64,000 bases of DNA from Astropecten irregularis (Eukaryota; Echinodermata; Asteroidea; Paxillosida; Astropectinidae). A program made the position numbers and the translations under genes. The notes under the pieces are model-generated. The model saw only the letters and a list, made by a program, of their open reading frames with translations. It was not told the DNA's origin and did no database searches. Below are positions 1-11,079 of this stretch, in pieces (the stretch's first letter is position 1; the number at the start of each line of letters is the position of its first letter). The stretch spans positions 4,092,001 to 4,156,000 of the forward strand of contig OZ020254.1 in assembly GCA_963971285.1 (NCBI GenBank). The letters are read 5' to 3'.

Positions 1-844
1 AGAAAACAAAAACCAAAACATCCCAAAATGTAAAATTTTTAAGAAAAGGACTGACAAAAAACAAATCAAATGCCATTTTTGTTTACAATACCTACTTTCA
101 AATTGTTTCAAGCCAGAAAAAAATTGAAAAAAAAAAATTTAAAATTAATTTTTTTGTTGTTCTTTTTTCCTCTTGACTGGGTAGGGTGGTGATTTACTCC
201 CATGATGCAATGCAACAACATGCAATGGCAAATAACGAGACGCCGTGCTAGCTACGATCGATAATTTACAAACCGACCAGATACCAATTTCCACCAATGA
301 GGACGCAGCAAATTTGACCAATCGCACCACAGACTGCAGAACTTTTGAGATGACTTGACTCCAAAAAAAAAATAATAATAATAATAATAAAAAAAAAAAT
401 CATGCACGAATCAAATCAAACACAAAAAATTAATTAATTCAGGCATATTGAAATCTGTGCCATTTTTTTGATTTTGGAAAAAAAAGGAGGGAAAAAATAG
501 CAAGGGGGAAGAATATACTGCAGGATAATCACGCTTCATAATCCTTTCGGCCTTAACGTGGGAATCTCTGCTATGCGTCCAAGCAATGTTACATATAAAG
601 GAAATAAAATACACACACACAAACATAGAAAATAAGAAGTAAAACAATACAGTCTTGCTAAACTTGCGTGTCTGCTGGGGTGACCATGCTATATGTACGC
701 CGGCTATTTTGGCTGGGAAGATCAATGGTGCCATCAAGAGGTGGGTACCAACGGAAAATGTGGGAGGTCAAAGGTTAAATTTTGATTACTGTCTAATACG
801 GAAGTCACCCCACTTGGCCCCGACCTGGTGAACGCAGGTTTTTG

Positions 845-940
845 CCATCACCATCTTTATACCCTGTAAGTTATGGGTATTAAAATCTGTGAAGATTTGT
901 GTTTCGGTATGCTACCAAAGTATGATAGTACCTTTTTAAA
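845..940 (+). repeat. Family-B MITE fragment
   Basis: The right-hand end of the family seen whole at 1399-1763 and 28293-28658. It shares the CCATCACCATCTTTATACCC core, the TTTCGGTATGCTACC block and the end CCAAAGTATGATAGTACC. The left part is missing. Confidence 0.7.
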
Positions 941-1398
941 TACATTTTTTTCCAGCACAGGCTTCAGAAATACAAGTACTCTAATAAATTCACTCTGAGC
1001 TTCAGCCAAAAGGGAATGGGCTGACTTCCATGCTAGACAGTGCAAATAAAACAATCTTCAAAATGGCAAAAATGAAATGGCTTTCAGGAAGCCGTTTCAT
1101 TTTTGTCACAACAGGGGATTTTTCTTCTGATCGTACATGATGGATACGAGTCCATGAAACAACAGCCGATACGAGGCACCTTCCCCAGACCTATAAATAA
1201 AAAGCAAAGAAGAAAGAAAGATACGATTGTTAATTTATAGTCCGGCATAGCGCAGGATGGCAGAGCTCGCGCAGCACGCTTGCTTGCAACGCCTGCATTG
1301 CACATCCCGATGTGTGACCCACCTCAGCCGGGGAAAAAAAGGGGCGGACAAGATCTGTTCTTTGAGGTAAAGTTCACTCAACTGAAATCCCTCTCTGG

Positions 1399-1763
1399 TT
1401 AAAGGCAATATCATACTTTGGTTTTTGTCAAAGAAATGCAGATTCATGGGCACAAATATCAAGGAAGATGCAGTAACAGTCATCTGTGAAAATTTCAGTC
1501 CCATACGGTGCCCACTTTTTGAGAAAACAGTGAAAAACGCCTATAGCATTTGTAAAGTCTTTTCACAGTTATTTTGTATCTTTACAAGATCAAAATTGTT
1601 TTGGTCGTTGGTTTTACTCTTTTTCTGGATAAATACAGCATTTCAGGCAGAAAAATGTTAACGGTATGTTTCTACCATCACCATCTTTATACACTGTAAG
1701 TTATAGGTAAATCTGTGAAGATTCCTGTTTCGGTATGCTACCAAAGTATGATACTACCTTTTA
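1399..1763 (+). mobile_element. Family-B MITE, full-length (TTAA-bounded type)
   Basis: About 365 bp with terminal inverted repeats TTAAAGGCAATATCATAC and CCAAAGTATGATACTACCTT. It is closely similar along its length to the copy at 28293-28658. It is non-coding; the open frame inside is also open in part of the other copy and is not a gene. Confidence 0.75.
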
Positions 1764-2059
1764 CTACCTAGCTCACATGTATGGATAAAGAAGGATGAAG
1801 ATTATGAATGGACATCAGCTCTGTTTCAACACACTAGGAGGAAAAGGTTGCTCTTTGTGGTAAACAGGAATTTGGAATATTTCAGAAAACTGGCAGTCGT
1901 CAACTTGGTCTCCACAGATTTCCGATTGGGAGAGTATACAGGGTTTTGCAAAATGAAATGAATGATAGAGGGATCCCAATACGACGCATTTAGAATCAAT
2001 CTGTGAACTTCTAAAATCGAAAACGAGGCTGTACTGTGTCCGCTTCTCATGTGCCTGTA

Positions 2060-2240
2060 CATGCACACATACGTGAACTTTCACGGTCTGCTAGAGCGAA
2101 GTTACACCAACTTGTACCTGAGCTGAGAGTGTGATGTTCGTGTATTAACGCATGTAGACCATATTGTGTGTATAGTAGTTCATCACAAAGAGCCTCGGTT
2201 TTGATGCGGATATGCAAAGACGGCGCCAATGTGAAATCCC
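2060..2240 (-). repeat. Dispersed repeat shared with 19916-20085
   Basis: Read on the minus strand it begins GATTTCACATTGGC, passes through CCGAGGCTCTTTGTG and CTGAGCTGAGAGTGTGATG, and ends near GCTAGAGCGAAG. The same blocks in corresponding order occur in ACTR1 intron 3. Family unknown. Confidence 0.55.
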
Positions 2241-2427
2241 TCTATCGAAACAGTTTCCAATTGACTGTCATCACCAGCTGAGGTAGATCGCACATCCATA
2301 GCTCTCAATGACAACAGAAGCACCCTACCACTGGAGGCAATTTTTCAATACAAGCAGCAGACCTTACGTGCATCTAACATGTTGTTCGCATCCAGTTGTA
2401 AGCTCCTACGTATTTAATAGACCTTAG

Positions 2428-2458
2428 GTTGTATCTACACTGATGGTGTAGATACAAC
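2428..2458. repeat. Perfect 13-bp stem, 5-nt loop hairpin
   Basis: GTTGTATCTACAC, a 5-base loop, then its exact reverse complement. No gene context is visible. Confidence 0.7.
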
Positions 2459-2834
2459 AAATTTTCAAAATATGTGTATGCAAAATAACAGGGTCAGATA
2501 CTTATTACCTTCTTAAAGTGTGCAAATACAACATCTTTGTATAGAAATGAAGCGATATGCTTCCGATTAAAAATAAAACCTCTTCACGAGGAATGACTAA
2601 ACTTTTAACACTAAGCAGTGCTATGGAAACATTTTACAACCTGTTTCTCTTGGCATTTTAGTATCACTTTATACTAACATAACATAATTGATTTTGTAGA
2701 CTGGACTACTAGTTCCAGTCTCTGCCTTGCAGCTGCAGCATTATCCTGAAGACTGCCAGAGCATACTGGCTGGAACGTTGAGTTTTAATAAAAACCAGCT
2801 CTTTTCAGAGCCACCCAACTCATTTATGTTTCAT

Positions 2835-2981
2835 GGGCTGGATTTTACCAAACACAAATTAATCTTAAGATGAGTTGTCAGTATCAACATGTAGTGATTT
2901 GTATTGTGACATCACACTTTGCTATTAAGCTATTATTAATTCACACATAAGATCAATCTTAGCGCTTCGTGAAATCGACCC
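2835..2981. mobile_element. MITE-A hairpin element (GGGCYRATTTYA ends)
   Basis: Opens GGGCTGGATTTTACC and closes GTGAAATCGACCC. The inner arms around TTAATCTTAAGATGAG and GATCAATCTTAG are complementary. It resembles the copy at 8449-8580 inside OGA. Confidence 0.7.
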
Positions 2982-3344
2982 ATGGTGTAGTGTTTAGCAA
3001 ATTTTTGTTCAGACGGGAATGTTAAATGGCGGAAGGGATGCATGGGTAGGTTCTATTACAGTATTACAGTGTAACACTGTTCAATCATAATACACTGTAC
3101 CATCCAAACTCGAGAATTTTTCTCGTAGCAAATTTCTTGGGACTTTGAAGGCAACAGGATAACAGAGCGCAGGCACTTCAACTAAGCTTGCTCGCTAAAC
3201 TTTAACCCCAAAACATGTCATATTGGGATTATGAACATTCTTGGTATCTGACGAATCAAAGATGGATTCTAGTTAAGAGCAATCCCTGGGCAGTTGGTAA
3301 AATGAAGAGTAAACTGCGGGTTGGGGAAGTAAGGCCTAGGGGCT

Positions 3345-3556
3345 ACACGCCGTGCTACTGCCGTGCCGAAGTTAAATAATTTTACAAGCTTGGCACGGCA
3401 ATAGCAAGATGTTTAGCGCGAATTTGGCTCCGCAAATTGAGTTTGGCACGGGAAGCCAACACTTTCATTGGCATTTAGCGCAGCTGCCGTGCTTCTGCCT
3501 TGCTATTGCTGCACTCATTTGATTTTAGTTTGCCACGGCAGTAGCATGGAGTATAG
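3345..3556. repeat. Inverted repeat rich in GCCGTGC / GGCACGG
   Basis: The arm CGTGCTACTGCCGTG near the left is matched by CACGGCAGTAGCATGG near the right, with further GGCACGG/GCCGTGC pairs inside. This is a foldback or MITE just beyond OGA exon 9. Confidence 0.55.
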
Positions 3557-3673
3557 TCTTGGTCTTAGTTCCATGATGGAACTTTGGAATCTCTTAAAAG
3601 TTTTTTCACCTGGAAAGTGAAGGCAAGGCATCATAAATGTTTTGGGCGGGGAAACACTGCCTCAACGACTTAC

Positions 3674-6600
3674 CGAGCCACTTGACGAAGGAAGCCAGCA
3701 TGGATATCACGCCCTCCATGTCCCACAGGTAAGGGTAGAGGTCGTAGAGGAGCGAGCGGTTGGGGATGTTGAGAAATCGCATCATCATCTTGTGCACCTG
3801 GTGGCCGAAGTCCACAAAGTGTGCTGCTCGGTCGGCCCATTCTTCGGCCTGTATGGGGTGGGGGTTGTGGGTAGGGGGTGTGGGAAGATGGTGGATCATA
3901 CCGTTAGGGGGTTCACCTTTCAACCAGACTGTGTATAGAAGCACCTGCTAACTGCTTTGAATAACCTCTTAAAATGACCTGTAATATACATGCAATGCTC
4001 TGGCTTAGTGGCTTCAAAGACACAAGCTCTAAACACACATTAGGCCCAATGTAAATGCCAACTTGCGTTTTATGCAATCCACGAGGAAATTGCATCCTAA
4101 CAATGTTAATCTCATGCAAATTAGGCTTGCCCTTCACTGACGTGGATGAGCACTGTATACTCAGTGTGTGTGAATGCATGCGAAAAAATCATATGCTGGC
4201 TCAGGTGGGATACCCAATGTTAATCTTAATACCCAAGCATGCAAAAGGACATTCTCCTGCCAAAAGCAATATTATGCGGAAAAATCTCGAGGCGGATTTT
4301 GGTTGCATTCTGTTATTAGATTCCTGTACAGTGAAGGAATACATACCAACCATGGACCTTATCGAAGATAGCTCCAATGGGAGACTTTTGGAGGGTCGGT
4401 CTTGAGTCAACAGCGCACGCGCAAACCATGCATGCGCAAGTGTGAGCATGCGCGCGTTGGATTGCGTGTGCGTGCCCATGCGCGTGCGCCGTTGACCCAA
4501 GACCGACCCTCCAAAAGTCTCCCATTGGGGTATCCACACAGCATTCTGGGTAAAATTGTTGCTAGGGCTGGCGCTGAATGATATACATTTTCCACAAGAT
4601 TACCCACTGTCCTTTGCGACTGTGAACAATACACTTACAATAGCAATAATAGCAAAATACAAATGTGATTATACCATTTCTGATGGATTTGATTTCAGCT
4701 TGGCATCGTGGACTAGATGAGCATTCATCTTCAGCCAGTGTATCTCCTCAAGCATCTTGACAGCTCTGCTTCCGTGCTCGTACGGCAGATAAAATAGTTC
4801 CACAAGAAGGAGCACATCCTCCACGGTTATCTTTTCCACAGTTATCAGCTTCTTGGTTGGCTTGCTCTTGACAGGCTCCTCGTCAAGACCGTCCAAGTCC
4901 TCGGGCTCGGCCGACTCGATGTTGACGTCCTCCGGATGGCCGTCAACATCGACGTCGGCTCCGTCGCTCTGCATTTCAGTGTCTGTATCTGCCATTGTCT
5001 CTGCCATCGTGTCTGTTTCAAGGGACTTCTCCTCCACGACAGCAGCGACCGCCGTAGCCTTCTTAGGACTGACTGGGGACTCTTTGTCTAGGCTCTCATC
5101 CACCTGCATAGCCACCTCGTTGACCTTGCACACGGTCGTGGTGGTGGTCGGGACGTTGGAGCTCATTTTGGTTGGGACAACGCTCGGTGGGACCGACGGC
5201 ACCCCTATCGGTCCACCAGAGCTGCACGGCCTGTCTTCCTTCTGCAAGAAGTCTCCGTTACAATCCATCGGCTCCAGGGGTTCGCTGGGTGCAAACGCAC
5301 CAATGACAAGCGAATTGACCGGGTTTGGAATTGGCTTGAAGTTCTCGGCGCCCGCGCTCACCGAGGCCAGTTTATCGAATGCATTCTTGTTCTTCATGAG
5401 TTCTTCGGCGAGCTGTCCCTCCCCTGGCGAAGGGATGTCCTGAGTGCTGGTGGTCGTGGAGGTGGTTATACTCATGCAGGTGTTGATGCTGGGTATGGGC
5501 GGTGCCGTGGGAGGTATCGCTACCAGCGCAGGGGCCAGTAACCGTTTCTCTCCCTCGTGCCTGCATGTCTGAATGATCTCCATCCATTCAGTTACCGCCG
5601 CTCTTACAGCGAGGTCTGGATCAAACAGTCCGTGGTTTGGATAGTTCCTCTGAGACAGAGATGATTCGTTATCGCCTTCCGTTTCCAGCTTGATTTCGGC
5701 TGAGATGGTCGGGTTGTCCGATGGGCTTCCTCCTTCAAACAGACACACAATTTAAACGTACATTTTCAGTTTCTGTATTGCATGTGATATCGACAATCAA
5801 ATCCCATAATTACTCACACAAACTCCTTTCAAGATTGGTCAGTGAACAACTCAAGCTCATTTTTTTAGTTAGCAAATTTTTATGCTAAGCATGGCCCTGA
5901 AATTGGCCCCATGTCAGTTACATTACAGACCCGTGTACAACTCAGGGATTTTTGTGTGTGAAAAGGCCTTAAAGGTACAGTACAGGATTGGTAACATACT
6001 CAAACAGACATGTTCACAGATTTACGTATAACTTTCAGGGTATGAAGATAATGCTGGTAGAAACAAACCATGAAAATATTTTCAATATTTTCTACTGACT
6101 CAGATGTCTGATTGAGCTCAAATTTTCACAAGTATATTATTACATGCACATGTTGGATTAGACAAAGTGTGGGTGCTGCTCTGTAACTTTTTACCAATCA
6201 TGTATTATACCTTAAAGATATACCCTGTGCCAGAAGGCTCTTACCTCCTGGTTCCTCCTTGGTTTCATCGATGACTCCGTCGCAGCAATGAGACCACGTC
6301 GCCAGAGTGTGTAAGGCTATGTAGTTGGCTTCATACTCACAGTTGGGATTGGTCAAGATGCCGCTGACGTAGGAATGTAGCTCTGAGGACCTTCCCTTAA
6401 ATGGACCTGACAAATATAAAAACTTGCATAATGAATCGAAGAGCCAAAGATTATTGACCAGGATTTGAACCTGTGTCTGCTGGATTACCACGCCTGTGAT
6501 CTTCCGAATGAGATGCATGTATCCAGCCCTACATCAACAGTGTCATGGCAAAATTCATAAGAGGCCGATTTCATAAAACTTACAACGCGTCGCAGAGTTA

Positions 6601-9600
6601 AGATGCATCTTTTCTCTATGGACTCATTGCATAGATGCAACGCGTCGCAGCTATGACGGGTCGCAAATCGAGTTGCGGAGCTTTATGAAATCAGCCCCAG
6701 CACCATTGTTTGTAGGTATGTTGTTAGATGCCATCAATCAATAAATCAGTGGGAGCATGTGCCGCGGCAGCGCGTTGCCACATCTACCTTTGAGCAGTAC
6801 TCCTTCAGTCTCCTGATGGCCATCACCCAGGCAGCCACACGACCCATCCCCATCCCAGCAAAATAACGATCTACCTGACGCAATCACGTGTCATGCGGAA
6901 GCCCTACTGAGCGAGTCCTACCAGTAGGTTCTCTCATAGACAGAATTTGCCATGAGAAAGAGTTCCCATTAATGTGAAATAAATGTCTGGTTTTTTTTTT
7001 ACATTGGTCTTAATTGTGAAAAGGAATGAAACATTTTCACAGCGAGTACTGGAGTCTAAAATGTGAGATAAATTTGTCATATATCTGCATTGAGCAACAT
7101 AAACCATTTGAAATGTGCTTACCTCAGTCAACAGTTCATGCATATTCCTTAATCAAATTTCGCTTTGCTTCGCAATTCTTCAGATGGAAGTGCGACCTTA
7201 AATTTTAGGTCAAGTTTGTACCTACCGAGGAATATCCTCTTTTGGTCATAGTCGTTGGCGTGGACGTTATCCCAAATGACCGGCTTTCTCTTGATAACCT
7301 CCGTGAGTTCCATGATGGACTCCACACTGATCGTCTTAGAAACGACTTTGGGACCTGGTCGGCAAAAATCAAGACATTTTAAAGGTGAATGAAACAAGAT
7401 CACAGATAGTGGAGAAACAATTCTCTGAGCTCCAAGGTATTTGCTGAAGCTACCCTCAGGTATGATGCCTTTCTTATTCTTTGGCCTGTTACCTTTAGAA
7501 TGTCAGGGATCAATTTCATAGAGCTGCTTAAGCACAAAATTTGCTTAAGCATGGAAAGTCTTCCTTGATCAAACAGGGTTACCAACCAAATTTTCATGTG
7601 ATGTTTACTACTTTTGACTTGTATTCAGTCATTGTTTGCTGAGCATAACATTCACAAGGAGTGTTGGCTGGCATACTGATTTCATTTACCAAGGTTTTTG
7701 GTGCTTAAGCAAATGAGGACTGAGGTGCATGCATCCTTCAACAGAGACACAAATAAATCTGGGGAAGGCAGGACCTTCCGTGAAAGGGCAAGCCTTGGAC
7801 AAAATTTCCTCAGAAACAGATGCTTCTCTGTGAGAAAATGAAGAACATCTGAGAGATTTGTGATATAAAGCCAATTCTCGTTAAGGTAAGGAGGGTTGGG
7901 AGTGGGACTACCCATTACTTTATCGTGTCTTTGTCATAAGCAGACAGCGAGACTATGGAAAACAATGAATAAAAGGAACTTTTGTTTTCCAGAATTTCCT
8001 CTGTAAATTATGTTATATAAGTACCTTTTTGTATTGAGAGTCAACTGTAATTCTGCCTCACTTAATATACAACGTTCTTACCTGTCCACATGATCTGTAT
8101 GTCTGGTAGAAGCTTGGAGCCTAACGTCTTTAAGTAATCAGATTTGAGGACTGAGGGTTCGGCCCTTGTGGCGCAATACTCTGAAGAAAAACAATTCAAA
8201 ATATAAATTATTGAAAATTGAATTCTCTTCAATAAAAGGACTATAAGTATTTGTTGTAACAGACATGCCTTTTGTATTTGATAAGCTTGATATGCACTGT
8301 ACATCATTTTTATTTGCTACCATTTATTGATCGGGTAGTCTGAAATTGTCCTGAAATTTGAAACTTACTGAAGAAGTCCAAACTCTCAAACTTAAAATTT
8401 AAGGAGGAACTTCTTCTGACTTTAAATAAGATTGACAGAACCGTGTTTGGGGCCGATTTCACAAAGCACTAAGATTGATCTGAAGTGTGAATCAATCTTA
8501 ATTGGTAAGCAAAGTGTGATGTCATAATACAAATCACTATGGTAATATTGACAACTCATCTTAAGATTAATCTTAGCCCTGGCATGTTAGTGGTAGTCTT
8601 TGGCTCAAGTACGTGCTAATTTGACCCAAGACAGAATGTCTGTATGTTAGTGCATCAGTCGTGGTACGGCATTCTGAAAGTCAAAGATTCAAATCCCACC
8701 TCAGCCAGTCATCTTTTGATTTAATAGAAATTGAATTAGTAGATTATTCCCTTAAAACTGATTATTTACGATCTAATTCTAGTCTTTTACCAGTTGGACA
8801 GAAGAGGAATTTGGGTTGTCCGAGATGTTGGAACACCTCGTTGGTGACGGAGACTTGGGCATGGGCAAAGGTTTGGAACACTTCCTTGTCGGCTGCACAC
8901 ATGTCTGTGTCTATGTCGTCAAAAAGGAGAGAGAAGGCCTCGCAGCCAAACTGCCGCACCTAAAAAAACAAACGCAGAATGATTGTAAGTCATACGAGAC
9001 AGAAACAAGATATTTAGTTAGTCCTTCCTATGGCTGGATCAACCAAGAACCTTAACATTTGCCATTACACCATTAGAATGCCATAGATGAGATGATAATA
9101 TACAAATATCATATGATTTGAGGGCGGACAGTCGATTCTAGCTCCCGTGGCTATGAAAAGAGACGGTTAACCCGACGTTTCGGCCAATATGCTCTAGCCG
9201 TCTTCTGGAGAATGCTGAGAGAGTGTACCTGCTCCAGTTTCCTCTTGAGACACGTAACCTCCTTGGCGCTTGAGAAGGTGATGTCTAGGCCTGGGGACAG
9301 GGCGTAGACAAAGTCTACATTGTTCTCCTTGGCTGCTTCTATCAGACTGGTCAGATGCTCTGCGGAATAACAAGCAAAGGAGAGACAATGACTGTGGGGG
9401 ACAAAGACCTTCATCTACATATATGGTTATTTCATTCTTTTCCATTGGGAGTAAAATGATTTTCTTCAAAATTGTACATTCACTGTTAAACCAAATTCTG
9501 CGACACTAATAACTCTTCCTGCAATGTAACTCCATGTCTTTTACCATAACCCACCTGCATACCACAATTTACCACGCATGGTTTTTCCTATGCTAAGTGT

Positions 9601-10604
9601 GATATCCAGAATATACCAGAATATATCAGTGTGGTTTGTGAGGTAATGTATGGGTCATGATCCAGTTCCTTTGTAGAGTCTGTGGTAATGTTGGTAAGCA
9701 GCTCCTGTCTTGTGTGGTAGGTGCAGAGGGTTAGGGTTAAACGATAATGAAGCGATCTTGTTGTTTGTGATTTTCGTTTGAGGGTTTCGTTGACGTCATA
9801 ATAAAGGGTATCTTCTCCATACCAGCCTCTTCCACTGAGTACATATCTCTCCAGTACATGCGATGCTTGTAGTCATCTTTGGGGGCATACATGTACGTGT
9901 TTAGCTTTAGTCTCTGCATCAGGGCAAAGAGATTCTTGCGCTGCTCGGTAGTCCATGGTCGACCGTAAAAACCTGGTCAAAGATAAAAGCAAAATGAAAA
10001 ACAACTAAATAAACAAACCAAAACAACAAATGTTTTGTTCATACATGATGGAAGCTTCTTTTCTCAAATAAAATATCAGCCATGAGTAAATCCTGACTTT
10101 AAAACTCACTTTAGCCTGAGAAAAAATCCATAAGTATTGCGCAATAAATGTCTTTGTAAAATTTCCCCAAATCAAATGGAAAATACCAAAATCTTTCTTC
10201 TTTATATGTTTTTGAAACGCCAAGGTCCAAGGATTAGAAGAGATTAGATTAGAAATTAAAGGCCAAGTCTATTTAACTGATTAATCAGTTGTCAGGCAAC
10301 CTAGTTATTAATCAATTTAGCATAACAAGGAAATATGCCTTTCTCTGTTGACTTAAAATAAATTAAAATATTTACTAGTATTGTTGTTTATGCCAAATCA
10401 GAACCTGTATTCTGACTAATTTACTTATCACACAAACCGGACATGATACACATATATTGGCGATATTGACTACAAAATATGGGTGCATATATTTATTTCA
10501 AAAGTGCCAATAAATATTTTCTAAACAAGGCCCTAGTCTAGTCTAGGGCTTTACAAAAATTTACCTTCGACGGCACCGCAGCAAAACGGTTTCGGTGGAA
10601 TCAT
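3674..10604 (-). CDS. OGA: Protein O-GlcNAcase (OGA), 3' end not found
   Basis: This glycoside hydrolase (family GH84) removes O-GlcNAc from Ser/Thr of nuclear and cytosolic proteins. Exons in transcript order are 10604-10565, 9972-9823, 9359-9229, 8959-8791, 8180-8082, 7354-7226, 6406-6245, 5732-4675 and 3848-3674, and all phases agree. The product starts [20 protein letters not shown], so it lacks the roughly 50-residue N-terminal extension of the human protein; an in-frame stop lies upstream of this ATG. The catalytic pair is Asp121-Asp122 in LLFDDID (human Asp174/175). Later landmarks are [32 protein letters not shown] and [12 protein letters not shown]. Exon 8 encodes a long acidic, Ser/Pro/Thr-rich linker of about 290 residues and then the start of the stalk ([13 protein letters not shown]), which exon 9 continues (YPYLWDME...SFVKWLG). 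About 704 codons are seen, against 916 aa in human. The C-terminal acetyltransferase-like domain is absent and probably lies beyond position 1. The exon 8 acceptor could be 5732 or 5729. Confidence 0.95.
4103..4215 (+). mobile_element. SINE-3 fragment in OGA intron 8
   Basis: It shares ATGCAAATTAGGCTTGCCCT, the TGAGCACTG-ATACTCAGTG block and GCTCAGGTGGGAT with the palindromic copy at 44921-45230. Only one arm is present and it stops within the tRNA-like part. Confidence 0.6.
4374..4528. mobile_element. Foldback MITE in OGA intron 8
   Basis: The arms begin CCAATGGGAGACTTTTGGAG and end in the exact reverse complement. They stay complementary through GGTCGGTCTTG and the GTCAAC/GTTGAC stretch, about 40 bp each side. 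The loop is rich in GCATGCGC. No clear target duplication. Confidence 0.75.
5969..6215. mobile_element. Family-B MITE, shorter form, in OGA intron 7
   Basis: Bounded by TTAA on both sides. The inner end AGGTACAGTAC and the outer GTATTATACC form short inverted ends. It carries the family blocks GGTAACATACTCAAACAG and TTTCAGGGTATGAAGA in reverse orientation to 28293-28658. Confidence 0.65.
6440..6535 (-). mobile_element. Degenerate SINE-1 fragment in OGA intron 6
   Basis: On the minus strand a tRNA-like segment is visible: a CTGGATACATGCATCTCATT region in the A-box position and GGTTCAAATCC as the B box, as in the SINE-1 copies elsewhere. It lies directly upstream of exon 7 in transcript order and is strongly diverged. 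Confidence 0.5.
6562..6699. mobile_element. MITE-A hairpin in OGA intron 6
   Basis: Starts GAGGCCGATTTCATAAA and ends TTTATGAAATCAGCCCC. The internal arms repeat ACGCGTCGCAG / AACGCGTCGCAGC. Non-coding. Confidence 0.7.
7505..7715. mobile_element. MITE-A copy, long form, right end lost
   Basis: ATCAATTTCATAGAGCTGCT, then CTTAAGCAC, then a middle shared with 32033-32271 (GGTTACCAACCAAATTTTCA, AACATTCACAAGGAGT, ACCAAGGTTTTTGGTGCTTA). The terminal GAAATTGGCCCC is not present. It lies in OGA intron 5. Confidence 0.65.
8449..8580. mobile_element. MITE-A copy in OGA intron 4
   Basis: Begins GGGGCCGATTTCACAAAGC. The central AAGATTGATCT and TTAAGATTAATCTTAG match the 2835-2981 copy. The right terminus is truncated. 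Confidence 0.6.
9153..9213 (-). ncRNA. Possible decayed hammerhead-ribozyme motif
   Basis: On the minus strand (OGA sense, intron 3) the stretch reads GAAGACGGC, a loop, GGCCGAAACGTCGGG. CGAAAC and GTC in this spacing match the right half of a type-I hammerhead core as found at Penelope-like element ends. The CTGATGA half is not conserved here (CCAGAAGA). It is probably an inactive fossil. A similar stretch is at 55545-55606. Confidence 0.35.
9526..9738. mobile_element. Family-E MITE (TTAGGGTT ends) in OGA intron 2
   Basis: Shares CCACAATTTACCAC, CATGGTTTTTCCT, GTGGTTTGTGAGGTAATG, GATCCAGTTCC and the end GCAGAGGGTTAGGGTT with copies at 18676-18846 and 20099-20422. Its left end is diverged. 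Confidence 0.6.
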
Positions 10605-11079
10605 AATTGATTGATGTAAATTTACATCAAAACAGTTCGAAATCGCACTCAAACCATTCTCAAGTCCCACCAAGATTCTACAACATCACTAAAACGCAAT
10701 TAATGAAGAAAATAAGACTGCAGAAATATTCTCAATTTCTTGTTTTCGCTAGAGACTGACGACGAGGCGTTTTATCATTACAGTCAATGGCTCAGCCGAC
10801 ATATAATGCAGTCGAATGGATTTAAGGCCTGTAGTACGTGAGTTCTGATTGGTGAATTTCAGTTGATAGCTGTCAACTAAACCAATCTGCAGGCTCCTTC
10901 TTTTCAACAAGACAGTATCTAGTGTACGCCTCTTTGTTTACCACCATTTCTGCACGATAGCATACGGCTTGGTGGCTCGGAACCAGTCTAATGCATGTGA
11001 AGTTTCGTTTGTAGTACGATTTTCAAAGCGATCCCGAAGCAAGTACTCAGTAAATCCACAAACATCGTAATATTCCAAA
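10605..11079. promoter_or_regulatory. Bidirectional OGA / SNRPG promoter
   Basis: The interval between the OGA ATG (minus) and the SNRPG ATG (plus) is about 475 bp. It holds two CCAAT boxes in opposite orientation (ATTGG at 10848-10852, CCAAT at 10882-10886). No TATA box is obvious. Divergent housekeeping pairs commonly share such a region; shared control is inferred. Confidence 0.6.

Larger units (their letters stand above)
1..3673. other. Left flank: no coding exon recognised; MITE-rich
   Basis: I searched both strands for the missing C-terminal OGA exons (the acetyltransferase-like domain) and saw nothing that matches. The stretch is AT-rich and holds dispersed repeats listed separately. 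The short open frames here fall in repeats or low-complexity DNA. The stretch is either a long OGA intron or, less likely, downstream flank. Confidence 0.5.

Noticed and set aside
1235-1661. Short open frames on both strands
   Set aside because: They run into a family-B MITE and unique DNA with no splice or protein similarity that I recognise.
4853-5443. Plus-strand 196-codon frame
   Set aside because: Antisense shadow of OGA exon 8, whose Ser/Thr/Asp-rich code leaves the opposite strand open.
9728-9738. Interstitial telomere repeat
   Set aside because: Only one TTAGGGTT unit, and it is the end of a family-E MITE found at other sites.
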